Assembly: GCA_015487755.1 (NCBI GenBank)
Contig: WFPG01000109.1
Span: forward strand, 1-5,832
Direction of reading: 5' to 3'
Source of the DNA: Acidobacteriota bacterium
GTDB taxonomy: Bacteria > Acidobacteriota > Holophagae > Thermotomaculales > Thermotomaculaceae
DNA length: 5,832 nt
The position numbers were made by a program, and so were the translations under genes. How positions within the stretch are numbered: the stretch's first letter is position 1; each line of letters opens with the position of its first letter. Positions 1-5,832 of the stretch are shown one piece after another. The notes beneath the pieces were generated by a model, which saw only the letters and a program-made list of their open reading frames with translations, was not told the origin of the DNA and did not search any database.

Positions 1-620
1 AACTTAACACCGTTATTTAACGCATTTTCAAAAGTATTTGAAAAGTCAGGGTCTAACCTTTTATTTGTTTCAAAGCAATTGCAATCCCTTAAAGCCATAA
101 TAAGGATACCCGCTTTTTTGCCTTCTTTTTTCAATGAGATTAACTCGTTTAAGTGCTTCAATCCCCTTGTTGTGGGAGCGTCCGGAAAAACGCATTTTTC
201 ACCTATTAAAAGATTGCTTCCCTTTAATTCAAGGTATAAATCATCAACAAGAAAATCAAGCCTTGAGTTTCCAACCTTAACCTCGCTTTTTACACTTTTA
301 GGGATAAAGCCCAGCACCCCCTTTGCAATAGCCTTTTTTGCTATCTTTGAATGTATAGAGGTGTTTATCAAAGCCCATTGTTCCATTTTGCAGGCTATAA
401 GTTTAAAATCTGTTTTTAATTGAGGCGAGTTTTTTGAAAGAAGTATATCCCTTCCTTTAGTTAAAATTTCTTTAAGCCTTCCGGTATCGGCTATGTGGCA
501 GATAAACTCTTTCCCTTCAACCTCAACAACCCCTATAAACCTGTTTTTCCTCTCTATAAACTTTCCTTTAACTATCTCCCCCATTTGAGAGAGGTCAAAG
601 AGGGTTTCACCTATCTTCAT
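1..620 (-). CDS. sfsA: SfsA family protein (sugar fermentation stimulation homologue), 3' end cut by window edge
   Basis: The frame opens with ATG at 620-618 and stays open for 206 codons to the left edge with no stop, so the C-terminus lies outside the window. SfsA proteins are usually about 230-240 residues, so most of this one is present. Family landmarks visible are the N-terminal OB-like part with VKGKFIERKNRF (17-28) and HIADTGRLKE (42-51), then GNSRLDF (117-123), LYLELKG (128-134) and FPDAPTTRGLKHL (145-157). D122, E131 and K133 form a D...ExK arrangement like the PD-(D/E)xK nuclease fold assigned to this family. In E. coli SfsA is a DNA-binding protein linked to maltose metabolism; its biochemical role is poorly established. 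The start overlaps the hemC stop as ATGA and has only a weak AAAGG two bases upstream, so translation is probably coupled to hemC. M13 (584) would give an N-terminus closer to the usual family start but has no clear ribosome site. Family assignment is firm; the role here is unknown. Confidence 0.92.
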   Translation of the reverse strand, partial: MKIGETLFDLSQMGEIVKGKFIERKNRFIGVVEVEGKEFICHIADTGRLKEILTKGRDILLSKNSPQLKTDFKLIACKMEQWALINTSIHSKIAKKAIAKGVLGFIPKSVKSEVKVGNSRLDFLVDDLYLELKGSNLLIGEKCVFPDAPTTRGLKHLNELISLKKEGKKAGILIMALRDCNCFETNKRLDPDFSNTFENALNNGVK

Positions 621-1540
621 TGCCTTTTTTCAACCTGTTTCAAAATATCCCTTCCGCCGTTTTCAAGTATGTAATTTGCAAGGTTTTTACCCGCATCTTC
701 AAAACCGTCTTGAGGAAGGATAATTTTATGTTTAACAATCTCTTTTCCGTCTAAACTCCCAACAAACCCCTCAATCACAAAATTTTCTTCCTCAAACCTT
801 GCATAAGCGCCGACAGGAACCCGGCAGCCTCCTTCCACAATCCTTAAAAAATCCCTTTCTTGCTCAACGCAGGTTGCGGTTTCTTTGTGGTTTATGCTTG
901 AAACTATCTCTCTTACTTTTTTGTCACCCTTTCTAATCTCAACAGCAACGGCACCCTGCGCGACGGCGGGGATAAGGATGCTTTCAGGGATTATATCGGT
1001 AATTCTGCTTTCAAGCCCAAGCCTTTTTACACCTGCATAGGCAAGTATAATTCCGTCGTATTGCCCCTCTTCCAGCTTCCTTAACCTTGTATCAACATTA
1101 CCCCTTAAATTCTTTGTTTCAATTTGAGGAAAGTTTGATTTCAACTGGCTTATCCTTCTCAAACTGCTTGTGCCTATTGTCAATTCTTTTTCTTTTAAAT
1201 CTTCAAGCCTGTACTTTTTTGATATAAAGACATCGTTTACCTTTTCCCTTTCAAGCACTGCTGCAATTTCAAACTTTTCATCAATAACCGAAGGCATATC
1301 CTTAAAACTGTGAACAGCCATATCAATCTCATTTTTTTCAAGAGCCTTTTCAAGTTGCTTTGTAAACAAGCCTATCCCCCCTATCTGTGAAAGAGGGGTT
1401 GTCTGGTCTCTATCTCCCGTTGTCTTTATAATCTTTAATTCAAATTCAATCTCGGGAAAAATTTTTTCAAGCAAGCCTTTAACGGTATTTGCCTGCCACA
1501 GGGCAAGTTTGGAGCCCCTTGTTCCAATAATAACCTTCAT
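617..1540 (-). CDS. hemC: Hydroxymethylbilane synthase (porphobilinogen deaminase)
   Basis: This cytosolic enzyme of tetrapyrrole synthesis joins four porphobilinogen molecules into hydroxymethylbilane on a covalently attached dipyrromethane cofactor. The protein has 307 residues, the usual length. Domain 1 begins with IGTRGSKLALWQ (5-16) and includes GGIGLFTKQLE (54-64) and the catalytic aspartate in HSFKDMP (D81). The substrate-binding arginines are in TSSLRR (R128, R129) and in NLRGNVDTRLRKL (R146, R152). PAVAQGAVAVE (191-201) corresponds to the common PAxGQGALAIE segment with minor changes. The cofactor-attaching cysteine is C239 in VEGGCRVPVGA (235-245). All expected active-site residues are present, so it should be functional. 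Its ATG is preceded by a strong Shine-Dalgarno sequence that includes the stop codon of the upstream hydrolase gene. Its own TGA overlaps the sfsA start. No hemD follows, although hemC and hemD are often adjacent in other bacteria. Confidence 0.98.
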   Translation of the reverse strand: MKVIIGTRGSKLALWQANTVKGLLEKIFPEIEFELKIIKTTGDRDQTTPLSQIGGIGLFTKQLEKALEKNEIDMAVHSFKDMPSVIDEKFEIAAVLEREKVNDVFISKKYRLEDLKEKELTIGTSSLRRISQLKSNFPQIETKNLRGNVDTRLRKLEEGQYDGIILAYAGVKRLGLESRITDIIPESILIPAVAQGAVAVEIRKGDKKVREIVSSINHKETATCVEQERDFLRIVEGGCRVPVGAYARFEEENFVIEGFVGSLDGKEIVKHKIILPQDGFEDAGKNLANYILENGGRDILKQVEKRQ

Positions 1541-1543
1541 TAT

Positions 1544-1551
1544 TCACCTCT
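1544..1551 (-). promoter_or_regulatory. Shine-Dalgarno site of hemC, overlapping the upstream TAG stop
   Basis: On the minus strand the sequence reads TAGAGGTGAATAATG. GAGGTGA is a long match to the anti-Shine-Dalgarno consensus, and its GAGG core lies six bases from the hemC ATG. The last two bases of the upstream TAG are part of the AGAGGTGA element, so a ribosome terminating there sits on the hemC initiation site. This supports 1540 as the hemC start. Confidence 0.8.
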
Positions 1552-2725
1552 ATTTAATGTTTTTTAAAACTTCATAGACCTGTTTTGCAATCTCTTCCTG
1601 AAATTTTTTCATCTCCTGACAATCAGGTTTTGTTTCAAGAAACCTCTTTGTTTTTGTCAAAATTTCGCTTTGCTTATCTCTTATTATCTTTATCCACCCT
1701 GTGTTCTGCCTGTTGTCTAACTTTGTCAAATCAAGGTATTCACCCATTTTCCCTTTATTAAAAGGCCTTAACTTCTTTTTTAACCTCATTGACTCAACAG
1801 CAATAGAGGCTTTTTCTCCACCTCGCAATTCATAGGGGGTGGATTTTGTGCAAACCCACAAAGGCACCGCTATTGTTGTAATAGGCTCTCCCAGTGCAAC
1901 CCACATTGTGGAGTATTTTGCCTCTCTTTGAGATTTTACACCGTGAACCACAAAGGCATTTGCGGTATAACTTCTGTTTATGCAATCGTAAGTGTAAACA
2001 AAGTAAGGCTTTTTGTTTGAAAGGTAATGCCACTTTTCCATTGGCAGAACGGGAATTAAAGGGTTGTCAATATTCCTTATAACCGAAACAATCAGGTATG
2101 AATGTGAGAGTTTCTTTCTTGATTTGAACATATTCTCAACCTGCATAAACCTTACATAGCCGAACCCTTTGCCATCTTCCCCGCTTCTTGAAAAGTTTGT
2201 ATTTACAATGTAAAAGTGTGGAAAAGAAATAGCGTCAAGCCTTTTATAGCCGTGGTTGTGCACCTCAAAAAGGGCTGCATTGCCTTCTGCGTCAATTACC
2301 CCGAAATTTGCCTGTGCACCTAAACTTTGCCCTAAATTTTCTTTAATAAATTTTTCAAAGTCATTTACATTTGCGCACTTTCTCAAAGCATCCGCCATTA
2401 TCAAGCCTTCAAGGTCTTTTGTTTCCCCGCACTTTAACGGAAGGTTGTATGCGGCAGAGTTCATTATTGCAAAGCCTTTTTCATTCAAACCTGACCAGAC
2501 AATCCTTCCTGAAATTTCCTCATTGTTTACTATTGCAATGTAAGAGTAAGGCTTTTCATTAACAAAAATTACCTTATTAAACAAATGAGAGGTATCCCTG
2601 TTTTTCCACAAAATCGGTGCACCGTCAACTGTTGCCCTGCCGCTTATAACAGCGGTTGTACATTCCTCATTGCCGAAGGAGAAAAGGGAAATAAAAACCA
2701 TAAAAATCAAAAAAATCTTTCTCAT
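1550..2725 (-). CDS. Exported Ntn-hydrolase, C45 (acyl-CoA:6-APA acyltransferase-like) family
   Basis: The 391-residue protein begins with a signal peptide: basic MRK, a hydrophobic core at about residues 4-17, and a plausible cleavage after SFG (16-18). Next comes NEE and then C22, the start of CTTAVISGRATVDG (22-35). In Ntn-hydrolases of the C45/C69/choloylglycine type, such a cysteine becomes the N-terminal nucleophile after processing. Other family-like features are the WKNRDT segment (40-45, R43 and D44), NEKGFAIMN (81-89) with N90 next, FGVIDAEGNAALFEV (141-155) and VNTNFS (174-179, N175 a candidate oxyanion residue). Relatives cleave or transfer linear amide bonds (penicillin acyl transfer, carcinine and bile-salt hydrolysis); the substrate here cannot be read from sequence. 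No lipobox is seen, so it is probably soluble in the periplasm or outside the cell. It lies between hemA and hemC, 8 and 9 bases from them, with a strong ribosome site, and so is probably co-transcribed. A C69-type dipeptidase is the main alternative. Confidence 0.78.
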   Translation of the reverse strand: MRKIFLIFMVFISLFSFGNEECTTAVISGRATVDGAPILWKNRDTSHLFNKVIFVNEKPYSYIAIVNNEEISGRIVWSGLNEKGFAIMNSAAYNLPLKCGETKDLEGLIMADALRKCANVNDFEKFIKENLGQSLGAQANFGVIDAEGNAALFEVHNHGYKRLDAISFPHFYIVNTNFSRSGEDGKGFGYVRFMQVENMFKSRKKLSHSYLIVSVIRNIDNPLIPVLPMEKWHYLSNKKPYFVYTYDCINRSYTANAFVVHGVKSQREAKYSTMWVALGEPITTIAVPLWVCTKSTPYELRGGEKASIAVESMRLKKKLRPFNKGKMGEYLDLTKLDNRQNTGWIKIIRDKQSEILTKTKRFLETKPDCQEMKKFQEEIAKQVYEVLKNIK

Positions 2726-2730
2726 TCAAA

Positions 2731-2736
2731 CTCCTA
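2731..2736 (-). promoter_or_regulatory. Shine-Dalgarno site of the C45-type hydrolase gene, formed with the hemA stop
   Basis: The minus strand reads TAGGAGTTTGAATG. The TAG is the hemA stop codon, and AGGAG is a good ribosome binding site five bases from the ATG at 2725. The stop codon is thus built into the ribosome site, which suggests reinitiation or coupling with hemA and fixes the start used for the hydrolase. Confidence 0.78.
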
Positions 2737-3999
2737 ATCAATATGAAACAGGGATTTAAAAAAGTGTATCATCTTGCCTTCAAGGTTGTCTTCCCTTGCC
2801 GCTTTCTTAAACTCAGTAATAGGCTGGTGAAGCATCTTGTTTACTATGGAATAACTTAACCTGTCTAACTCTTTTTTTACCTCGTCGGGATAATCTTTTA
2901 ACTTCTTCAACGACTTTTCAAGTTCAGCCCTTCTTATCTCTTCAGCCTGCTTTCTCAAAGAAGCGATAATCGGGTTTAAATCCTGCAACTTGCACCATTT
3001 CAGGTATTCGTAAACCCTATCTTTTATTATCTCCCCTGCAACAATTGCCTCTTTCTCCCTCTTCTTCTTGTTTGCCTCAACAACCTTTTCCAAGTCGTCT
3101 ATGTCAAAAAGGTAAATATCGGAAATATCCCCCACTTCAACCTCAACATCCCTGGGAACTGCAATGTCGATAATGATAAGGCTTTTATACCCCCTCTTTT
3201 TCATCAAAGGCTTAATCTTTTCCGCTTTGATTACAGGCTCTTTTGCACCTGTTGAAGAGAGCACTATATCAACATTTTCAATTGCCTCATAAAGTTTGTC
3301 AAAGGGATAGGGATTCCCGCCGTACCTTTTAGCAAGCGTTTCAGCCTTCTCATAAGTCCTGTTTACAACATCAATTGCTTCAACCCCGTTTTCCTTTAAG
3401 TGCAATGCGGCTAACTCACACATTTCCCCTGCCCCAACAAGCAAAGCCCTTTTGTTTTTCAATTTACCGAAAATCTTTTTTACAAGTTCAACAGCGGCAA
3501 AAGGCACCGAAACTGCGTTTTTTGAAATCTCCGTTTCGTTTCTTACAATCTTTACCGTTTGAAGGGTATGCCTATATAGGTTTACAAAAACCCTCTTTGC
3601 AGTTCCTATTTCAATTGCCTTTTCAAATGCGTCTTTAACCTGCCCCGCAATTTGAGGCTCGCCTAAAACCATTGACTCAAGCCCTGACGCAACCCTGAAA
3701 AGGTGCTCAATAGCCTCAAACTCAACAAAGTTGTAAAGGTAATCTGCAAGTTCTTCCTGCTTTATGCCTGCCCTCTCGGAAAGGTATTGCTCCACTACAA
3801 CCTTTGCCTTATCAGGGTGTTCTGAGTAAAAATAAATCTCGCTTCTATTACAGGTAGAAAGTATCACCGTTTCGTCAATATAAGGTTTTGACAAAAGCAA
3901 AGGCGCTTCATTTTCTATATCATCCATTGAAAAAGAGAGTTTTTCCCTTACCTCAACAGGCGCTGTTTTAAAGTTTAACCCAACTATGCAAACAGGCAT
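2734..3999 (-). CDS. hemA: Glutamyl-tRNA reductase
   Basis: GluTR reduces glutamyl-tRNA(Glu) with NADPH to glutamate-1-semialdehyde, the first committed step of the C5 route to 5-aminolevulinate. The protein is 421 residues, a normal bacterial length. The catalytic domain (about 1-155) opens with VGLNFKTAPVEVRE (6-19) and carries the nucleophilic cysteine C50 in LSTCNRSEIY (47-56). The signature HLFRVASGLESMVLGEPQI (99-117) is intact. The NADPH-binding domain contains LLVGAGEM (186-193), VVNRT (211-215) and IDIAVPRDVE (277-286). The C-terminal helical dimerisation domain (about 305-415) includes LRKQAEEIRRAEL (348-360). Nothing needed for activity is missing. The presence of hemA implies the C5 pathway rather than ALA synthase. 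The ATG overlaps the stop of the CcsA/HemX-like gene by one base (TAATG), with a GGGG tract seven bases upstream as a modest ribosome site. In several bacteria HemA abundance is lowered by an adjacent HemX protein, which gives this gene order regulatory meaning. Confidence 0.98.
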   Translation of the reverse strand: MPVCIVGLNFKTAPVEVREKLSFSMDDIENEAPLLLSKPYIDETVILSTCNRSEIYFYSEHPDKAKVVVEQYLSERAGIKQEELADYLYNFVEFEAIEHLFRVASGLESMVLGEPQIAGQVKDAFEKAIEIGTAKRVFVNLYRHTLQTVKIVRNETEISKNAVSVPFAAVELVKKIFGKLKNKRALLVGAGEMCELAALHLKENGVEAIDVVNRTYEKAETLAKRYGGNPYPFDKLYEAIENVDIVLSSTGAKEPVIKAEKIKPLMKKRGYKSLIIIDIAVPRDVEVEVGDISDIYLFDIDDLEKVVEANKKKREKEAIVAGEIIKDRVYEYLKWCKLQDLNPIIASLRKQAEEIRRAELEKSLKKLKDYPDEVKKELDRLSYSIVNKMLHQPITEFKKAAREDNLEGKMIHFFKSLFHID

Positions 4000-4832
4000 T
4001 ACTTAACCCCGAAATCCTTTGTCAAACTGTGAATGGAAGGGAAGAATACAGTTATAAAAAAGGAAGCAATCACAAGGAAAAACCCAATAATAACAAGGTT
4101 TATAAACCTTTTACCCTTTAGCCTTTCGGTAATCTTGCAGTAAAAGATATAGCCGTATAAAACCCATACTATAAAAGACCAGATAATTTTAGGGTCAAAG
4201 TACCAAAGGGAATTATTCCACAGGTTTGCCGCCCAATAAAACCCGACAAGCAAGCCTGCCGTAAGCATTGGAAACCCCCCTAAAATCCCCACTCCAGCAA
4301 TAAACTCAAGGTCGTCAAGTGCAGGAAGCCTGCTGTACCACCCGCCGAAACTCTTTTTCTTTAAATTCCTGTTCTGGATTAAATACATTATTGAAGCACC
4401 GAAAGAAATTAAAAACATCGCCTCGCCTAAAAGTAGAAAGCCTGTGTGAATGCCTAAAAAGACAGGGGATATGCTTTTTACCATTTCCGGTGTTAACTTG
4501 CTTTGAAAAGCGGCAACCACATTGAAAAAGAACCCCACGGGAAGGATAAAAACAGATAAAAGTTTTACCTTAAACTTAAACTCAAAAACAAAGTAGAGAA
4601 TATATATTAACATTGCAAGAAAGTTAAAGGTGAAAAAGGTATTTGCCGCAGGGTGATAGCCCAACCTTATTCCGTTTAAAGTAAGGAAAAATGCAAGAAG
4701 AAATGTGCCAACCCCTATTAAAAAGGTGCCTACCTTAAAAACTTCTTTGTTCTTTTTCAAAGCAAAAACAAAGAAAACAATTACAGACAAAAAATTCAAA
4801 AATAATGAAAAGTAATAGATTTGCTCAAGCAT
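3999..4832 (-). CDS. CcsA/HemX-family integral membrane protein (cytochrome c assembly family)
   Basis: With the ATG at 4832 the protein has 277 residues and about eight hydrophobic helices (roughly 3-25, 36-52, 66-84, 90-108, 124-152, 179-200, 216-232 and 243-264). The layout and motifs match the cytochrome c assembly superfamily: GYHPAANTFF (58-67) corresponds to the region around the first membrane histidine, GIHTGFLL (127-134) to the first external histidine, SLWYFDPKIIW (208-218) to the WWD segment, and SIHSL (266-270) to the last histidine. CcsA and CcmC members carry heme to apocytochromes; HemX members encoded beside hemA affect glutamyl-tRNA reductase levels. The WWD motif is degenerate and the position of the second membrane histidine appears to be Y231, which favours a HemX-like role over a full heme exporter; this is inference. 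The start at 4832 was chosen because AAGGGTG lies three bases upstream. A GTG at 4838 would add two residues but lies within that ribosome site. Confidence 0.88.
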   Translation of the reverse strand: MLEQIYYFSLFLNFLSVIVFFVFALKKNKEVFKVGTFLIGVGTFLLAFFLTLNGIRLGYHPAANTFFTFNFLAMLIYILYFVFEFKFKVKLLSVFILPVGFFFNVVAAFQSKLTPEMVKSISPVFLGIHTGFLLLGEAMFLISFGASIMYLIQNRNLKKKSFGGWYSRLPALDDLEFIAGVGILGGFPMLTAGLLVGFYWAANLWNNSLWYFDPKIIWSFIVWVLYGYIFYCKITERLKGKRFINLVIIGFFLVIASFFITVFFPSIHSLTKDFGVK

Positions 4833-5832
4833 TTTCACCCTTCAAATATTTTGTAATTCTTTCCGCAATTTCAAAAGACCTTGCGGTGCAATCGTTAATC
4901 CCTATTCCGTAAAAGGCGTTCCCAGTGAAAAACAAACCTTTATTTTTCATACTCAAAACATCAACCTTCTCAACTATTTTACCATGCCCTTTGTAATACT
5001 GGGGAATTGCCTTATTTGTCTTGTAAAACTCTATCAACTCAAACTCTTTTTTATCAAGTGAAAGTATATCGGAAATCTCACTTAAAGCCGTGTCTATAAT
5101 CTCATTCCTTGACATATTTGCAACATCCCTGTTGTTGTCACCCCCTAACATAACGGTTAAAAGCGAATATCCCTCAGGTGCCCTGTTTACAAAAATGTTT
5201 GAAGAAAAGAGAGAGCCTAAAATTTTTCTATTTTCCTTTGAAGGGATAAGAAAGCCGAAACCGTTAATCAATTTATCTTTCTTTAACGCAAAACTGACAA
5301 CAGCCATAGGGGGGTAAAAGATAGAATTTAAATCCACAATCACCTTTTCTTTATCAGGAAAATCAATGTCTTTGTAAGCGTAAGAGGGGATTGCAAAAAG
5401 AATTGCGTCGTACTTTTTATCGGATACATCAAGGGAATAGAGTTTGCCTTCCCTTGAAACAGACTTTAATTCAGCATTACAGAAAAAGTGAAAACCGCCG
5501 TTTTCAACAAGTTTATCAATTAAATACCTCATCCCCCTTTTAAAAGAGGTAAGCCTGCCCGACGGAGAAGCCTTTTTGCTTTTTAATTTAAACATAGCCT
5601 TTACAAGGCTTCCGTACTCTCTTTCAAGTTGATAAATCCTCGGAAAGCACTGCTTTAAACTTAACCTGTTTACATTGCCTGCAAAAACCCCGCTTACCAT
5701 AGGGTCAAGCATAAAGTCAACAGCCTCTTTTCCAAGCCTTCTCTTTCCGAATTCAGCCACAGTTTCTTCGTAATCACCTTTTAAAGGCTTAACAAAAGGC
5801 TCTTTCATAATCTCAATTTTGCCTTTTAAAGC
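4825..5832 (-). CDS. hemY: Protoporphyrinogen/coproporphyrinogen oxidase (HemY/HemG-type, FAD-dependent), 5' end cut by window edge
   Basis: The frame is open from the right edge through 335 codons to TGA at 4827-4825. The ATG at 5808 is internal, because reading on upstream gives in-frame coding sequence without a stop, and family members begin roughly 110 residues earlier with the GxGxxG FAD motif, which is outside the window. Numbered from M5808, recognisable segments are MLDPMVSGVFAGNVNRLSL (33-51), FPRIYQLEREYGSL (55-68), YPPMAVVSFAL (165-175), NRAPEGYSLLTVMLGG (208-223), IPQYYKGH (268-275) and the C-terminal FAD-contact segment FTGNAFYGIGINDC (294-307). The enzyme removes six electrons from protoporphyrinogen IX, or from coproporphyrinogen III in the coproporphyrin branch, usually with O2, at the membrane surface. 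Which substrate is used cannot be told here. The last helix reads CTARSFEIA where relatives usually have CIxSGxxAA, a mild deviation. It overlaps the CcsA/HemX-like gene by 8 bases, making it the first visible gene of the operon. Confidence 0.94.
   Translation of the reverse strand, partial: ALKGKIEIMKEPFVKPLKGDYEETVAEFGKRRLGKEAVDFMLDPMVSGVFAGNVNRLSLKQCFPRIYQLEREYGSLVKAMFKLKSKKASPSGRLTSFKRGMRYLIDKLVENGGFHFFCNAELKSVSREGKLYSLDVSDKKYDAILFAIPSYAYKDIDFPDKEKVIVDLNSIFYPPMAVVSFALKKDKLINGFGFLIPSKENRKILGSLFSSNIFVNRAPEGYSLLTVMLGGDNNRDVANMSRNEIIDTALSEISDILSLDKKEFELIEFYKTNKAIPQYYKGHGKIVEKVDVLSMKNKGLFFTGNAFYGIGINDCTARSFEIAERITKYLKGENA
4836..4842 (-). promoter_or_regulatory. Shine-Dalgarno site supporting the ATG start of the CcsA/HemX-like gene
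   Basis: The minus strand reads AAGGGTGAAAATG inside the last codons of hemY. The purine-rich AAGGGTG ends three bases before the ATG at 4832-4830. The alternative GTG start at 4838 uses bases of this same element and has only AT-rich sequence before it, so the ATG is preferred. The resulting overlap with hemY is 8 bases. Confidence 0.6.

Noticed and set aside
79..423. Plus-strand open frame of 114 codons near the left edge
   Set aside because: It lies entirely opposite sfsA, which shows clear family motifs on the minus strand. The plus-strand translation is a low-complexity Phe/Ser/Leu-rich shadow without a ribosome site or known motif.
1830..2033. Second minus-strand frame of 67 codons inside the hydrolase gene
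   Set aside because: It is an out-of-frame reading within a continuous coding sequence whose motifs run across it; no frameshift is needed to explain the main frame.
400..2480. Recurrent AAGCCTT/AAGGCTT-like words across the window, considered as a dispersed repeat
   Set aside because: They occur in frame mainly where AGG (Arg) or AAG (Lys) precedes CTT (Leu), or in similar codon pairs, and vary in flanking sequence. Codon preference explains them better than a repeat family.
1894..2562. Three plus-strand open frames opposite the hydrolase gene
   Set aside because: They overlap one another in different frames or lie antisense to a well-supported coding sequence. Their translations are Cys/Leu/Ser/Phe-rich, typical of reverse-complement shadows.
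3375..3638. Plus-strand open frame of 87 codons inside hemA
   Set aside because: It is antisense to the NADPH-binding and central parts of an intact hemA, with no independent coding signal.
4833..4838. GTG at 4838 as start of the CcsA/HemX-like gene
   Set aside because: The GTG is part of the AAGGGTG ribosome site that fits the ATG at 4832, so the later start is more likely. The difference is only two residues.
4319..5317. Plus-strand open frames opposite the CcsA/HemX-like gene and hemY
   Set aside because: Both are short shadows of conserved minus-strand genes; no recognisable protein or ribosome site was found.
5806..5808. ATG at 5808 as the true start of hemY
   Set aside because: The frame continues open to the right edge, and the FAD-binding N-terminus expected of the family has not yet appeared, so this is an internal methionine.

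Overview
This window comes from a bacterial chromosome and is one compact, single-strand gene cluster. Everything convincing is on the minus strand, so transcription runs from right to left. Both ends cut through genes, and no intergenic space exceeds about 10 bases. The DNA is AT-rich. The proteins are rich in Lys, Glu, Ile and Phe, and arginine is written mostly with AGG/AGA. This suits an AT-rich, possibly thermophilic, didermic or deep-branching bacterium such as a low-GC thermophile of Acidobacteriota, Aquificota or Deferribacterota. The phylum cannot be settled from this sequence, and that placement is only an impression.

Layout in transcription order: (1) the C-terminal three quarters of hemY/hemG, an FAD-dependent protoporphyrinogen/coproporphyrinogen oxidase that runs off the right edge (4825-5832); (2) an eight-helix membrane protein of the CcsA/HemX cytochrome c assembly family (3999-4832); (3) hemA, glutamyl-tRNA reductase (2734-3999); (4) an exported Ntn-hydrolase of the C45 acyltransferase/amidohydrolase type (1550-2725); (5) hemC, hydroxymethylbilane synthase (617-1540); (6) sfsA, lacking its last few dozen codons at the left edge (1-620).

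The genes form an apparent operon for tetrapyrrole synthesis. HemA makes the first committed C5-pathway intermediate, HemC assembles the linear tetrapyrrole, and HemY oxidises the late porphyrinogen. The CcsA/HemX-like protein probably affects HemA level or heme handling. The C45-type hydrolase and SfsA have no known step in heme synthesis and are the unexpected members. hemB, hemD, hemL, hemE and the ferrochelatase gene are not in the window.

Every gene junction is tightly coupled: an 8-base overlap (hemY/ccsA), a 1-base TAATG overlap (ccsA/hemA), two junctions where the upstream TAG stop lies inside the next gene's Shine-Dalgarno sequence (hemA/C45 and C45/hemC), and an ATGA overlap (hemC/sfsA). 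I saw no promoter, terminator, RNA gene, CRISPR array, insertion sequence or attachment site. Nothing here looks like an undescribed defence or mobile system. The points worth a second look are the secreted hydrolase embedded in a heme operon and the altered heme-handling motifs of the CcsA/HemX protein.
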